The notes under the pieces: model-generated
Told to the model about the DNA's origin: nothing
Databases searched by the model: none
The model's input: only the letters and a program-made list of their open reading frames with translations
From: JAZNLR01 sp045579195
GTDB taxonomy: Bacteria; Bacillota; Clostridia; Christensenellales; CAMQZB01
DNA length: 30,349 nt
NCBI GenBank assembly: GCA_045579195.1
Contig: JAZNLR010000129.1
Span: forward strand, 1 to 30,349
Direction: 5' to 3'
In this document: one piece after another, positions 23,550 through 30,349 of the stretch
How positions within the stretch are numbered: the first letter of the stretch is position 1
How the letters are laid out: each line of letters opens with the position of its first letter
Program-made: the position numbers and the translations under genes

Positions 23550-25880
23550 TCACTTTCGCTTCAATTCTGCGCTTTCGGTGACGGAAACGCCAACGCGCAC
23601 CGTTCCAACCTCCGCTGTGCTCAAAATGCTATCCGACGGCAGCTCCTCTGCAAAGGAAATCTCCTCCACCGTGACGGATGCAGCGTGTCCGTTGCGAACG
23701 CGAATCTTTGCTGTTGAGGCAGAATGCAACATTACGATCACTTCTCGATCAAGCGCATCTACCGTGAATTCCACACCGTTGATGAGAACAGAAGCGACCT
23801 TGCCGTTCTCATTGTTCACTGTAAGATATACGACCGAGTCGTCCAAACGGCGATTGACCTTGACGATAAATTCGTGATATGCCTGCTCCTCGGGGTTTAG
23901 GGAAACCTCCAGGAATTGCTCCTCCGTCACCGCCTTATAAGGCGCGGGGAAGATCAAGCTGCCGTCTTCCTTCGTTCCCGCTCCCAACAGCTCTTTTGCA
24001 ACGCTGAAGATGCGCGCATCTGCCGTGCGGTAAGTCGATGCATCCTCGTTCACGTCGTACTGCAGCAACAACGCGTTTTCGTGCGCAGGAATGAGCGTTT
24101 CTTCGCCATACGAAGCAATGCGGTCGGTTGCGGCGTCAATTGAAACGGATGCAACCATCGTCACGATCAAAAGCAAACAAAGCGTAAGTGCAACCGCGCG
24201 CTTTCTGACTTCTACCTTTTTCAAGCATGCAAAGTGGGGCAAGACCGGCGCGGTGACGTGCGCCGCAAGCAAAATGCAAACAAGCAATCCTCCAAATCCG
24301 TACACCGCGGGAAGCGTGATCACTGTCGGCAAAACGACGGGGATAGAAAGGATGCTTGCAAGAACGGAAAGGTTCCAGCCCGCCGCGCCCTTCTCAAGGA
24401 AGAGCGCTTCCAAGAAGACGAGCACCAATTCTATCGAGGCGAACGTGACGAAGAGGAAGCTCCAGCCGGGGAAAAACGCCGTGCTGACCAAAGCAAACAA
24501 AACGGAAAGAACAATGTTTCCGATGACGACATCACGGGTTGAAACGCGGAAGACGCGTTCACTCAAGATGTCGGAAATGACAGCAACGATCAGCGCAAGC
24601 AGGATTGCTGCAACCGTAAGGACGGAAGAAGATGCACCATCTTGGAAGAGCAATGTCGCAACATTTCCGTCGATGAGGAAGAACACCCCAAAGACCGCCG
24701 CAATGATAATTGCGGAAAGGAGGAGAGAAACAAGCTGAACAAGCGCGCCCGAGAGAATTGCAGAAAAGACAAAGCTCTCTTTTCTGCGGTTGATGAACAA
24801 AACCGCAAGCGTCAGAAGGAGGACCGCAAAAATGCCGACGAGAAGTCCGATCTCCCCGTATACAACCGTGATCCCAAAGAGGGAGAAGAAAACGGCGTTT
24901 TCTTCGATTTCCGCATTTGCCCCATCGACAGAAAGCAAGCTTTCAAGAATGGCAACTGCGACGTTGCCGATGAGTTTTTTGTCAAGATTTTCAACGGTGT
25001 CTTCCGCAGAGCGAAGACGGGTTGTGTTTCCAAAGTTTTCAACGGTCAAACGCTGCGCCTTCCCGCCGAAGAACCGTTCTTCGCCAAAGGTGTTCTTTGC
25101 GATCGCCGAGTTCATGTAGATTGCGGACGTCTTCAATCCTGCCGCAAACGCACTTCCCTCGGTGAGAATGAGTTTTCCGTCCGTTCCCGAAAGGCGAACG
25201 CGCAAAACGGTGTCCGTCACGTCCCAAAGGCTACGGTCAGAAAGGTCGATGAAGTCCGTCACGGACATATAGTTTGACGGTGCCTCAAATGCTGCGTAAA
25301 GCTCGTCCGCATAGATGCCGTATGCGCTGTCAGCAAACATCACGGTGACGTTTGCATCAAATTTGATGTTCTGTTCACGAATGACGCGCAAAACTTCGAG
25401 AACAGCCGCAGTTGCGCCGCCACGGAAGGTTGCCGCAGGCGAAGCATTGTCCGTTCCGATGTCACAGACGAGAAGAACGTTTCGCGTCGTGATGGGCTTT
25501 TCCGCATCCAAGCGCACAAAAACGCTCGTGAGGTTCACCGCCTCGTAAACCAAAGGGATATCCGCCGTGAATGCAAGCTGTTTTTGTGGATAGATGCGAT
25601 ATTGCAGCTTCGCGCTCTCATAGCCAAGCTGGTTCAAAACGTATTGCAAATGCCCTGCGAAGTTATCGTGTGCGGTCGAGCCGGGAGAAACCACTTCGCG
25701 ATAAAAGGAGTTTTCAGACCAAGCATCAAATTCCCAAACGCTGTCCACAAAGCGGAAGGCGCTCTCCCGATCCAATCCTGATGGGTGCTTCTCATATGCG
25801 TTGAAATTTCCCAACGAAAAAGTGGCGAGCAGTGCGCTTGCCAAAATCAATGCGATGATGATGAAACTCTTCTTTTTCAT
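23550..25880 (-). CDS. Polytopic membrane protein with an M28-peptidase-like ectodomain lacking zinc ligands
   Basis: A 776-residue protein: anchor helix (about 5-22), an extracytoplasmic domain (about 25-335), eight or so membrane helices (about 345-595), and a second beta-rich outer domain (about 600-776). Residues 135-189 align by eye with the M28 core of ER-type aminopeptidases (NVLLV, SPAAT, AAVLEVLRVI, VMFAD), and the overall plan matches the Fxna/ERMP1 type. At the metal positions, the H-x-D is D140/G142, the bridging Asp of D-D-G is F152, and the Glu pair is A186/Y187. If the alignment is right this is a pseudopeptidase. The start at 25880 follows GGAGG by 5 bases. Confidence 0.65.
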   Translation of the reverse strand: MKKKSFIIIALILASALLATFSLGNFNAYEKHPSGLDRESAFRFVDSVWEFDAWSENSFYREVVSPGSTAHDNFAGHLQYVLNQLGYESAKLQYRIYPQKQLAFTADIPLVYEAVNLTSVFVRLDAEKPITTRNVLLVCDIGTDNASPAATFRGGATAAVLEVLRVIREQNIKFDANVTVMFADSAYGIYADELYAAFEAPSNYMSVTDFIDLSDRSLWDVTDTVLRVRLSGTDGKLILTEGSAFAAGLKTSAIYMNSAIAKNTFGEERFFGGKAQRLTVENFGNTTRLRSAEDTVENLDKKLIGNVAVAILESLLSVDGANAEIEENAVFFSLFGITVVYGEIGLLVGIFAVLLLTLAVLFINRRKESFVFSAILSGALVQLVSLLLSAIIIAAVFGVFFLIDGNVATLLFQDGASSSVLTVAAILLALIVAVISDILSERVFRVSTRDVVIGNIVLSVLFALVSTAFFPGWSFLFVTFASIELVLVFLEALFLEKGAAGWNLSVLASILSIPVVLPTVITLPAVYGFGGLLVCILLAAHVTAPVLPHFACLKKVEVRKRAVALTLCLLLIVTMVASVSIDAATDRIASYGEETLIPAHENALLLQYDVNEDASTYRTADARIFSVAKELLGAGTKEDGSLIFPAPYKAVTEEQFLEVSLNPEEQAYHEFIVKVNRRLDDSVVYLTVNNENGKVASVLINGVEFTVDALDREVIVMLHSASTAKIRVRNGHAASVTVEEISFAEELPSDSILSTAEVGTVRVGVSVTESAELKRK

Positions 25881-25960
25881 GCTTGCCTCCAACTCCCCTC
25901 TCACGCCCGAAAGAACAGCCTTTTCGGTCGCGCACGCCTGCCGCGTGAGGACGTAGTTTT

Positions 25961-25989
25961 AGTATAGCATAAATGTGGAGAAAGGACAA
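25961..25989 (-). promoter_or_regulatory. Promoter of the M28-like gene
   Basis: Minus strand TTGTCC (25989-25984), 17-base spacer, TATACT (25966-25961), with TG one base before the -10 (extended -10). Confidence 0.62.
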
Positions 25990-26016
25990 GAAAATTTCCA
26001 AAAAAGTCCTGTCCGT

Positions 26017-26211
26017 TCACCCTCTTTTGAGCGGACGATAGCACTCGTAATAATACCCGCGCATTTCCGAGGGCGGAAGCAGGCTTTTCTGTTCACTTCG
26101 TTTCGGGATGGGCGAAAAGATGATCTCCTCCACCGTCCACTCCTCCTCTTCTTCCTTGACAAGGTCTTTGACGAAGGGTTTTGCCAGCCAACGAATGAAT
26201 TTTTCAAACAT
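26017..26211 (-). CDS. Small acidic protein of unknown function
   Basis: A 64-residue ORF with a strong AAAAGGAG site 6 bases before its ATG, which is the main reason to call it. The N-terminus (MFEKFIRWLAKPFVKDLV) is an amphipathic basic helix that could lie on the membrane, followed by EEEEEW and a tyrosine-rich end (RGYYYECYRP). No homologue is recognised. It is divergent from the WYL regulator and lies upstream of the M28-like gene, which has its own promoter. Confidence 0.5.
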   Translation of the reverse strand: MFEKFIRWLAKPFVKDLVKEEEEEWTVEEIIFSPIPKRSEQKSLLPPSEMRGYYYECYRPLKRG

Positions 26212-26279
26212 AAGGGTCTCCTTTTTGCGTCCACAAACCGTGTCCGCTTGAATGATACCCTAATTTTATGCCATTAAAC

Positions 26280-26308
26280 TTGACAACATCCTGTCATAGT
26301 TTTATAAT
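26280..26308 (+). promoter_or_regulatory. Full-consensus sigma-A promoter with an embedded inverted repeat
   Basis: TTGACA (26280-26285), 17-base spacer, TATAAT (26303-26308): both hexamers and the spacing are perfect. TGACA (26281-26285) and TGTCA (26292-26296) form an inverted repeat over the -35 and spacer, a good position for a repressor. A promoter this strong upstream of a regulator usually needs to be held down. Confidence 0.75.
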
Positions 26309-26342
26309 TAATTTAAGAATTTTTTATTTTTTTGAGGTATTT

Positions 26343-27203
26343 ATGCAATTTCACGTTCTCTTTGGCATTTTGCTCGTTCTTTTAAACGAGGGAAAGACCA
26401 CCGCAAAGGAGCTTGCGCTTCGATTCGAAGTTTCACCGCGCACCGTGATGCGGTATATCCGCAAGCTGGAATATGCTTCCGTTCCCATCGTGACCATCGC
26501 AGGCCCGAAGGGCGGCATCGCCGTTGCGGACAGCTTCCGCCTTCGCTCGAATTACTTCACGCCCGAGGAATTCTCTCTTTTGGCTGACGGCGTGAAAGCG
26601 GCAGCCTCTGCAGGCGCACCTGCGGCAAAGAGTGCGCTTTCCAAGCTGCAGTCCGTCCGCCCTAAGGAAGCGGATTTCACGCTTGCCTCCGAAATGCTCT
26701 TCATCGACTCGGGCTCGTGGAGCAACACCAGCACGGATGACAAGATGCGCGTCGTCGAAAAGGCACTCGCATCCTCGCAGTTGCTCTCCGTAAAATACCA
26801 CGCGCGTGGCGGCGAGATCTCCGTTCGTACCGTTGAGCCGCACACGCTGGTCTTCAAGGAAGGGGTCTGGTATCTTTATGCGTTCTGTCGCCTGCGTGAC
26901 GAATTCCGTCTTTTCAAGATCACACGCATGGAATACGTTCGCCTGTTGGACGAAACCTTTGTCCGCAAAGAGATCGATATCCGCACCCGCCCGTACGAAA
27001 AGGATTGGATGCGAAAGACTGTTCGCCTCACCTTGGAGGTCGACCCGAGCGCCCGATTCGACGTCGAAGAATGGCTGGGCATCGAAAACGTCTTTGAACA
27101 GGGCGACCGCATCCTCGCGATGGCAACCGTTCCCGACGACGCAGGGCTCATCCCCCACGTCAACAGCTTTGGCGGTCGCGTTCGCATCCTTCAGATGAAA
27201 TAA
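26343..27203 (+). CDS. WYL-domain transcriptional regulator
   Basis: A 286-residue YafY/DeoR-like regulator. An N-terminal helix-turn-helix (about 1-60: TTAKELALRFEVSPRTVMRYIRKL) is followed by GPKGGIAVADSFRLRSNYFTPEE, typical of this family, and a WYL ligand-sensing domain (about 140-220) with EPHTLVFKEGVWYLYAFCRLRDEFRLFKITRM; the C-terminal WCX-like region follows. WYL domains bind nucleic acids or nucleotides and often control DNA-damage or defence genes, but no such locus is adjacent. The ATG at 26343 follows GAGGT by about 5 bases. The operator-like repeat in its promoter suggests autorepression. Confidence 0.88.
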   Translation: MQFHVLFGILLVLLNEGKTTAKELALRFEVSPRTVMRYIRKLEYASVPIVTIAGPKGGIAVADSFRLRSNYFTPEEFSLLADGVKAAASAGAPAAKSALSKLQSVRPKEADFTLASEMLFIDSGSWSNTSTDDKMRVVEKALASSQLLSVKYHARGGEISVRTVEPHTLVFKEGVWYLYAFCRLRDEFRLFKITRMEYVRLLDETFVRKEIDIRTRPYEKDWMRKTVRLTLEVDPSARFDVEEWLGIENVFEQGDRILAMATVPDDAGLIPHVNSFGGRVRILQMK

Positions 27204-27240
27204 AAAAGCACGGAGCAAAACAGCTCCGTGCTTCTTTTTT
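27204..27240. terminator. Bidirectional intrinsic terminator
   Basis: AGCACGGAGC (27207-27216) pairs perfectly with GCTCCGTGCT (27223-27232) around a 6-base loop, with A and T tracts on either side. It separates the convergent regulator and protease genes. Confidence 0.9.
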
Positions 27241-27251
27241 AGCGATTTTGT

Positions 27252-28160
27252 CTATTCTGCATTGCCGTAGGAAACGGTCACGTTCATCTTTTCTTCTGCA
27301 CGCGCAATAAAATCCTTCACCTCAACGGTCGGGATAGCAAAGCCCATCGACTCGGTGTCCGTGATCTTGAAGGTATTGATTCCGATGAGCTGCCCGAACT
27401 GATTGAAGAGCGGTCCGCCGGAGTTACCCGAATTCAGGGACGCCGTGGTCTGGATGACATAAGCATAGTCATTGCTCGTTCTGTCCTGCGAGGGGTTGGA
27501 GACGATGCCTTCGGTCACCGAAAGACCAAGGCCTTCCGCATTTCCGATCGCAACCGCGATCTCTCCAAAGCGCAACGCATCCGAATCCGCGAAGATGACG
27601 GGAACGAGGCCCTCGGGTGTGGACTCAAACTGCAGCAGCGCAAGGTCCTTTGTCGTGTCGTACGCGATCACTTTCATCATGTACGCGGTCTGCTCACCGT
27701 TGAAGTACGCAACGATGTTGCTGTACACCGTCTGTACAGGATTGAAGCGGGTTGCCGTCGTCAGAATGACGTGTGCGTTTGTGAGAACATACCCATCGTC
27801 CGTGATGACGACGCCCGTTCCTGCGCTTCCTGCCAACGTGTTGGAACAGACGATCTCCAACGTCGAGCCCATATTCGCCTTGGCAACTGCCTCGGCAACC
27901 GTTTCGTTGGTCGTTCCCAATTCATAATTGATATAATACGTATCGCTGCCGCCCTGCAACGTGGTCCCGCTTCCCTTCGTTCCCAAAATGGACTTGCAGA
28001 TTGCGGTCGTTAAAATCACATTGAACATCAGCGTGATGACAAGCAGCAGGACGATCGCAAGTGTGTTTCCTTGGCGGACGCGTGCTTTTACCTGAACGTC
28101 CTGCTCGTTCTGCGGCTCATGAAAGTTGTTCTCCTGATTCGGATCATAAAAGTCGGACAT
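27252..28160 (-). CDS. HtrA-like serine protease without a PDZ domain
   Basis: A 302-residue S1C (trypsin-like) protease anchored by one helix (about 33-55) with the catalytic domain outside the cell. The triad is H130 (LTNAHVI), D172 (TTKDLALL) and S247 (NSGNSGGPLF). Bacterial HtrA/DegP proteins usually carry one or two PDZ domains after the protease; here the chain ends about 55 residues past the active serine. It degrades or refolds misfolded envelope proteins by analogy with HtrA/YyxA. The ATG follows AAGGAG by 8 bases. It diverges from a PhoB-type two-component system across an 11-bp repeat array that overlaps its -35 region. Confidence 0.9.
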   Translation of the reverse strand: MSDFYDPNQENNFHEPQNEQDVQVKARVRQGNTLAIVLLLVITLMFNVILTTAICKSILGTKGSGTTLQGGSDTYYINYELGTTNETVAEAVAKANMGSTLEIVCSNTLAGSAGTGVVITDDGYVLTNAHVILTTATRFNPVQTVYSNIVAYFNGEQTAYMMKVIAYDTTKDLALLQFESTPEGLVPVIFADSDALRFGEIAVAIGNAEGLGLSVTEGIVSNPSQDRTSNDYAYVIQTTASLNSGNSGGPLFNQFGQLIGINTFKITDTESMGFAIPTVEVKDFIARAEEKMNVTVSYGNAE

Positions 28161-28192
28161 ATGAAATGCTCCTTGGTTTCCTTGTTGCTCCC

Positions 28193-28249
28193 ATTATATT
28201 CCCTCGTTTTGAACGTTTTGTGAACCGATTGTGAGTTCTTCGTGAAATT
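28193..28249 (-). promoter_or_regulatory. HtrA-like gene promoter with four 11-bp direct repeats
   Basis: A perfect TATAAT (28198-28193, minus strand) has no -35 at 16-18 bases. Instead TGA begins at 28210, 28221, 28232 and 28243, exactly 11 bases apart, inside units like TTTGTGAA (minus strand TTCACAAA). OmpR/PhoB-type regulators bind direct repeats with this period, and the array covers the -35 region and upstream, as in activator-dependent promoters. Confidence 0.6.
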
Positions 28250-28274
28250 AAACGCGAGAAATATTATCTAACAA

Positions 28275-28310
28275 TTTCATCACAATTCTCACATATAACC
28301 GTGTTATGAT
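28275..28310 (+). promoter_or_regulatory. Candidate promoter of the response regulator gene
   Basis: An extended -10, TG-T-TATGAT (28302-28310), has no good -35. TTTCATCACA and TTCTCACA (28275-28293) sit in its place and resemble the repeat units of the neighbouring array on the matching strand, but their spacing is less regular. Confidence 0.4.
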
Positions 28311-28364
28311 ATAGAAAAATAAGTTTGACCCGCGTTGCCAAAGGGCAACCGAAGGAGATTTCAA

Positions 28365-29036
28365 ATGGTAAATAAGACAATTCTCGTTGTTGACGACGAA
28401 ATCCGCATCCGCAGATTGGTTTCCAGCTTCCTCTTAAAGAGTGGGTATGAAGTTCTGGAAGCCGCAGACGGAGAAGAAGCACTCTCCACCCTGCTTTCAA
28501 AGAAGGACTCTGTTGCCCTTGTCATCCTCGACGTGATGATGCCGGGTATGGACGGATTTGAGACCCTCATTGAGATCAAAAAACACGTCAAGACCCCTGT
28601 CATTATGCTGACTGCAAAGAGCGAAGAAGAAGATCAGCTCAAGGGCTTCCGTCTGGGCGCGGATGATTATGTCACAAAGCCCTTCAGCCCGAGCGTTCTC
28701 GTTGCAAAGGTCAACTCGATCTTGCGCCGCACGGAAGATACGGCCGATAAGCTCGCTTGCGGAAACATTGTCATCAATGAAGCAGCACACGAAGTCCATG
28801 TGGCAGGCGCGCTCATTCAGCTTACGCACAAAGAGTTCGAGCTCTTGAAGTACTTAATGGAAAATAAGGGCATCGCTCTTTCCCGTGAGCGCATCTTAAA
28901 CGCCGTCTGGAACTATGATTACTTCGGCGATCTGCGCACGGTGGACACGCACATCAAACAGCTTCGCGCAAAGCTCGGCGAAGAAGGCGAAAAAATCACG
29001 ACCGTCCGTTCGATCGGTTATAAATTCACCGAATAA
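28365..29036 (+). CDS. OmpR/PhoB-family response regulator
   Basis: A 223-residue two-domain regulator. The receiver domain has D10/D11, phosphoacceptor D56 (VILDVMMPG), T83 (LTAKSEEE) and K105 (VTKPFSP). The C-terminal winged helix (about 130-223) contains LTHKEFELLKYL and ends DTHIKQLRAKLGE and RSIGYKF. On phosphorylation it should bind direct repeats as a tandem dimer; the 11-bp array upstream is a natural target. The ATG at 28365 follows AAGGAG by 8 bases. Closest general types are PhoP/WalR/PhoB; the signal is not known. Confidence 0.93.
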   Translation: MVNKTILVVDDEIRIRRLVSSFLLKSGYEVLEAADGEEALSTLLSKKDSVALVILDVMMPGMDGFETLIEIKKHVKTPVIMLTAKSEEEDQLKGFRLGADDYVTKPFSPSVLVAKVNSILRRTEDTADKLACGNIVINEAAHEVHVAGALIQLTHKEFELLKYLMENKGIALSRERILNAVWNYDYFGDLRTVDTHIKQLRAKLGEEGEKITTVRSIGYKFTE

Positions 29037-29041
29037 ACCAT

Positions 29042-30349
29042 ATGACACACAAGGGCAAACAAAAGCGAAAAATCTCCCTAGAAAAGAAGCTCGTCTATCA
29101 TTTCTTTGGATTGGTCGTCGGAATTATCATTCTGGTGATCCTTTTTAATGCATTTATGATGGAAAACCTCGTCCTTCGGCACAAGCAAAACGACTTGCAT
29201 CGCGTTTCCGAATTCGTTTCGGAATTCCTTGCGCTGGAAGACGAAAACGAGCAGCAGGCGCTTCAGTCGGAGATTCAAGAGTTCATCAATAAGGCTAACG
29301 TTCAGTTCATCGCAACCGACCTAAACTCCATCCTGATCAATACGGACGGATATAATAATCTCCCCGCGGAAGACATCCGGACGATGATCGAACTTTCCAT
29401 GGGGCACTTTACCTTTGACGGACACATTGAAAAGGTATATGAATCGCCGGGATACGTCCTTCGACTTCACCGAAAGTTTGAAATTGGAAATACGACTTTG
29501 TTCGTCATTGCGGATACATCCATCTCCACAATCGAGGACAACATCCAGATCTTCAACGGATATATGCTCCTTTCAGGCGGCATTATCCTCATCATCGGGT
29601 TTTGCGTGATCGTCTTCTTCTCACATAAGATCACGCGCCCTGTTGTCAGCATGAATCAGGTCGCACAGAACATGATCAACCTTGACTTCTCCGAAAAGGC
29701 GGAGATCTCCACGATGGATGAGATCGGCGAGCTGGGAATGAACATCAATGCGCTCTCCTCCAAGCTTGAGGATTCCTTAAGCGAACTTCGGGAAGCGAAT
29801 GAAAAGCTCAAGGCCGACCTTGCCTTAAAAGAGAAGATCGACGCGATGCGAAAGCAGTTCATCTCCAACGTGTCGCACGAGATCAAAACTCCCCTCTCCA
29901 TCATTATGGGATATGCAGAGGCCATCCGCGACCTCTCGGAAGATTCGGACGTCGATGAGTTTGCAAACATCATCATTGACGAATCCTCACGCATCAATCA
30001 GCTCAATCAAGACCTCTTGCGTCTCTCACAGATTGAGTCTGGTCTTTTAGAATTGGAACGTTCCACCTTCGACCTCTCTGAAACGGTACACCGTGAACTT
30101 TCCTCTCTTGACTTAAAGCTCAAAACGGCAAACGTCATACCGCGCGTCTGCATTGAGCAAGAAACCATGGTCTCGGGAGATGAGGACCTCATTGCCCTCG
30201 TTTTACGAAACTTCCTCTCCAACGCTCTCAATCACGTTGACGAAAATAAGGAGATTTCCGTCACGGCAAACGTGAACGACGGAAAAGTTCGACTCTCTGT
30301 CTTCAACTCAGGCGCTCCCATTCCCCCCGAGAGCAAAACACGCCTTTGG
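29042..30349 (+). CDS. Sensor histidine kinase (partial, 3' end beyond the window)
   Basis: 436 codons are visible. A short cytoplasmic tail, TM1 (about 17-36), an outer sensor domain (about 40-172), TM2 (about 175-193), HAMP (about 194-245), then the dimerisation domain with phosphoacceptor H279 in SNVSHEIKTPLS, and the start of the ATPase domain with the N-box LRNFLSNALNHVDE and the start of the G1 box (FNSGAPIP). There is no PAS domain between HAMP and the H-box, unlike PhoR or WalK. It begins 5 bases after the regulator's stop with no ribosome binding site, so translation is probably coupled. It is the likely partner of the preceding regulator. Confidence 0.92.
   Translation, partial: MTHKGKQKRKISLEKKLVYHFFGLVVGIIILVILFNAFMMENLVLRHKQNDLHRVSEFVSEFLALEDENEQQALQSEIQEFINKANVQFIATDLNSILINTDGYNNLPAEDIRTMIELSMGHFTFDGHIEKVYESPGYVLRLHRKFEIGNTTLFVIADTSISTIEDNIQIFNGYMLLSGGIILIIGFCVIVFFSHKITRPVVSMNQVAQNMINLDFSEKAEISTMDEIGELGMNINALSSKLEDSLSELREANEKLKADLALKEKIDAMRKQFISNVSHEIKTPLSIIMGYAEAIRDLSEDSDVDEFANIIIDESSRINQLNQDLLRLSQIESGLLELERSTFDLSETVHRELSSLDLKLKTANVIPRVCIEQETMVSGDEDLIALVLRNFLSNALNHVDENKEISVTANVNDGKVRLSVFNSGAPIPPESKTRLW

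Overview
The window looks like chromosome from a low-to-mid GC Bacillota, most likely class Clostridia and perhaps gut-associated. The reasons are strong AGGAG-type ribosome binding sites, near-consensus sigma-A promoters, short intergenic regions, many hairpin-plus-T-run terminators, an MsmX-type sugar ATPase, a DUF1934-rho pair, a DUF975 membrane protein, a PdaB-like deacetylase and a WYL regulator. I cannot fix the genus. I see no phage, insertion sequence, CRISPR array, tRNA or rRNA. Both ends cut through genes.

Layout. (1) 1-3086: start of an MsmX/UgpC-type ATPase (minus), an MtaD-type deaminase (minus, TTG start), and DNA polymerase IV (plus) whose promoter implies a leaderless mRNA. 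(2) 3138-7052: a drug-exporter-like operon. A promoter leads into a 24-codon leader ORF, a hairpin and an intrinsic terminator, then two overlapping genes for a heterodimeric ABC exporter. This has the architecture of ribosome-mediated attenuation and is the most interesting regulatory unit here. (3) 7065-13574, all minus: a clan-A glycoside hydrolase with a cysteine cluster, a membrane-anchored protein with eight 16-residue Glu/Pro repeats and a duplicated C-terminal domain, DUF1934 plus Rho, and a PdaB-like deacetylase followed by a two-OB-fold SSB-like protein. (4) 13724-16147: a DUF975 membrane protein and a CPA2-type cation/proton antiporter, each with its own promoter and terminator.

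(5) 16156-20604, minus: a type IIA topoisomerase B-A operon. The A subunit lacks a canonical GyrA box, so it is more ParC-like. It diverges from an isolated murG (20858-21922) with a GC-rich palindrome in its leader and a terminator inside its last codons. (6) 22044-25880: a membrane-anchored propeller-like protein convergent with a polytopic M28-peptidase-like protein that appears to have lost its zinc ligands. (7) 26017-27203: a small acidic ORF divergent from a WYL regulator that has a perfect consensus promoter with a built-in inverted repeat. (8) 27252-30349: a PDZ-less HtrA-like protease divergent from a PhoB/OmpR-type response regulator and its histidine kinase (cut by the window end). 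Four direct repeats with exact 11-bp spacing lie between them, as expected for a binding site of this regulator class.

Themes: envelope homeostasis (MurG, deacetylase, HtrA, two-component system, antiporter, exporter) mixed with nucleic acid housekeeping (Pol IV, Rho, SSB, topoisomerase). Functions come from motif reading by eye; no database search was run.
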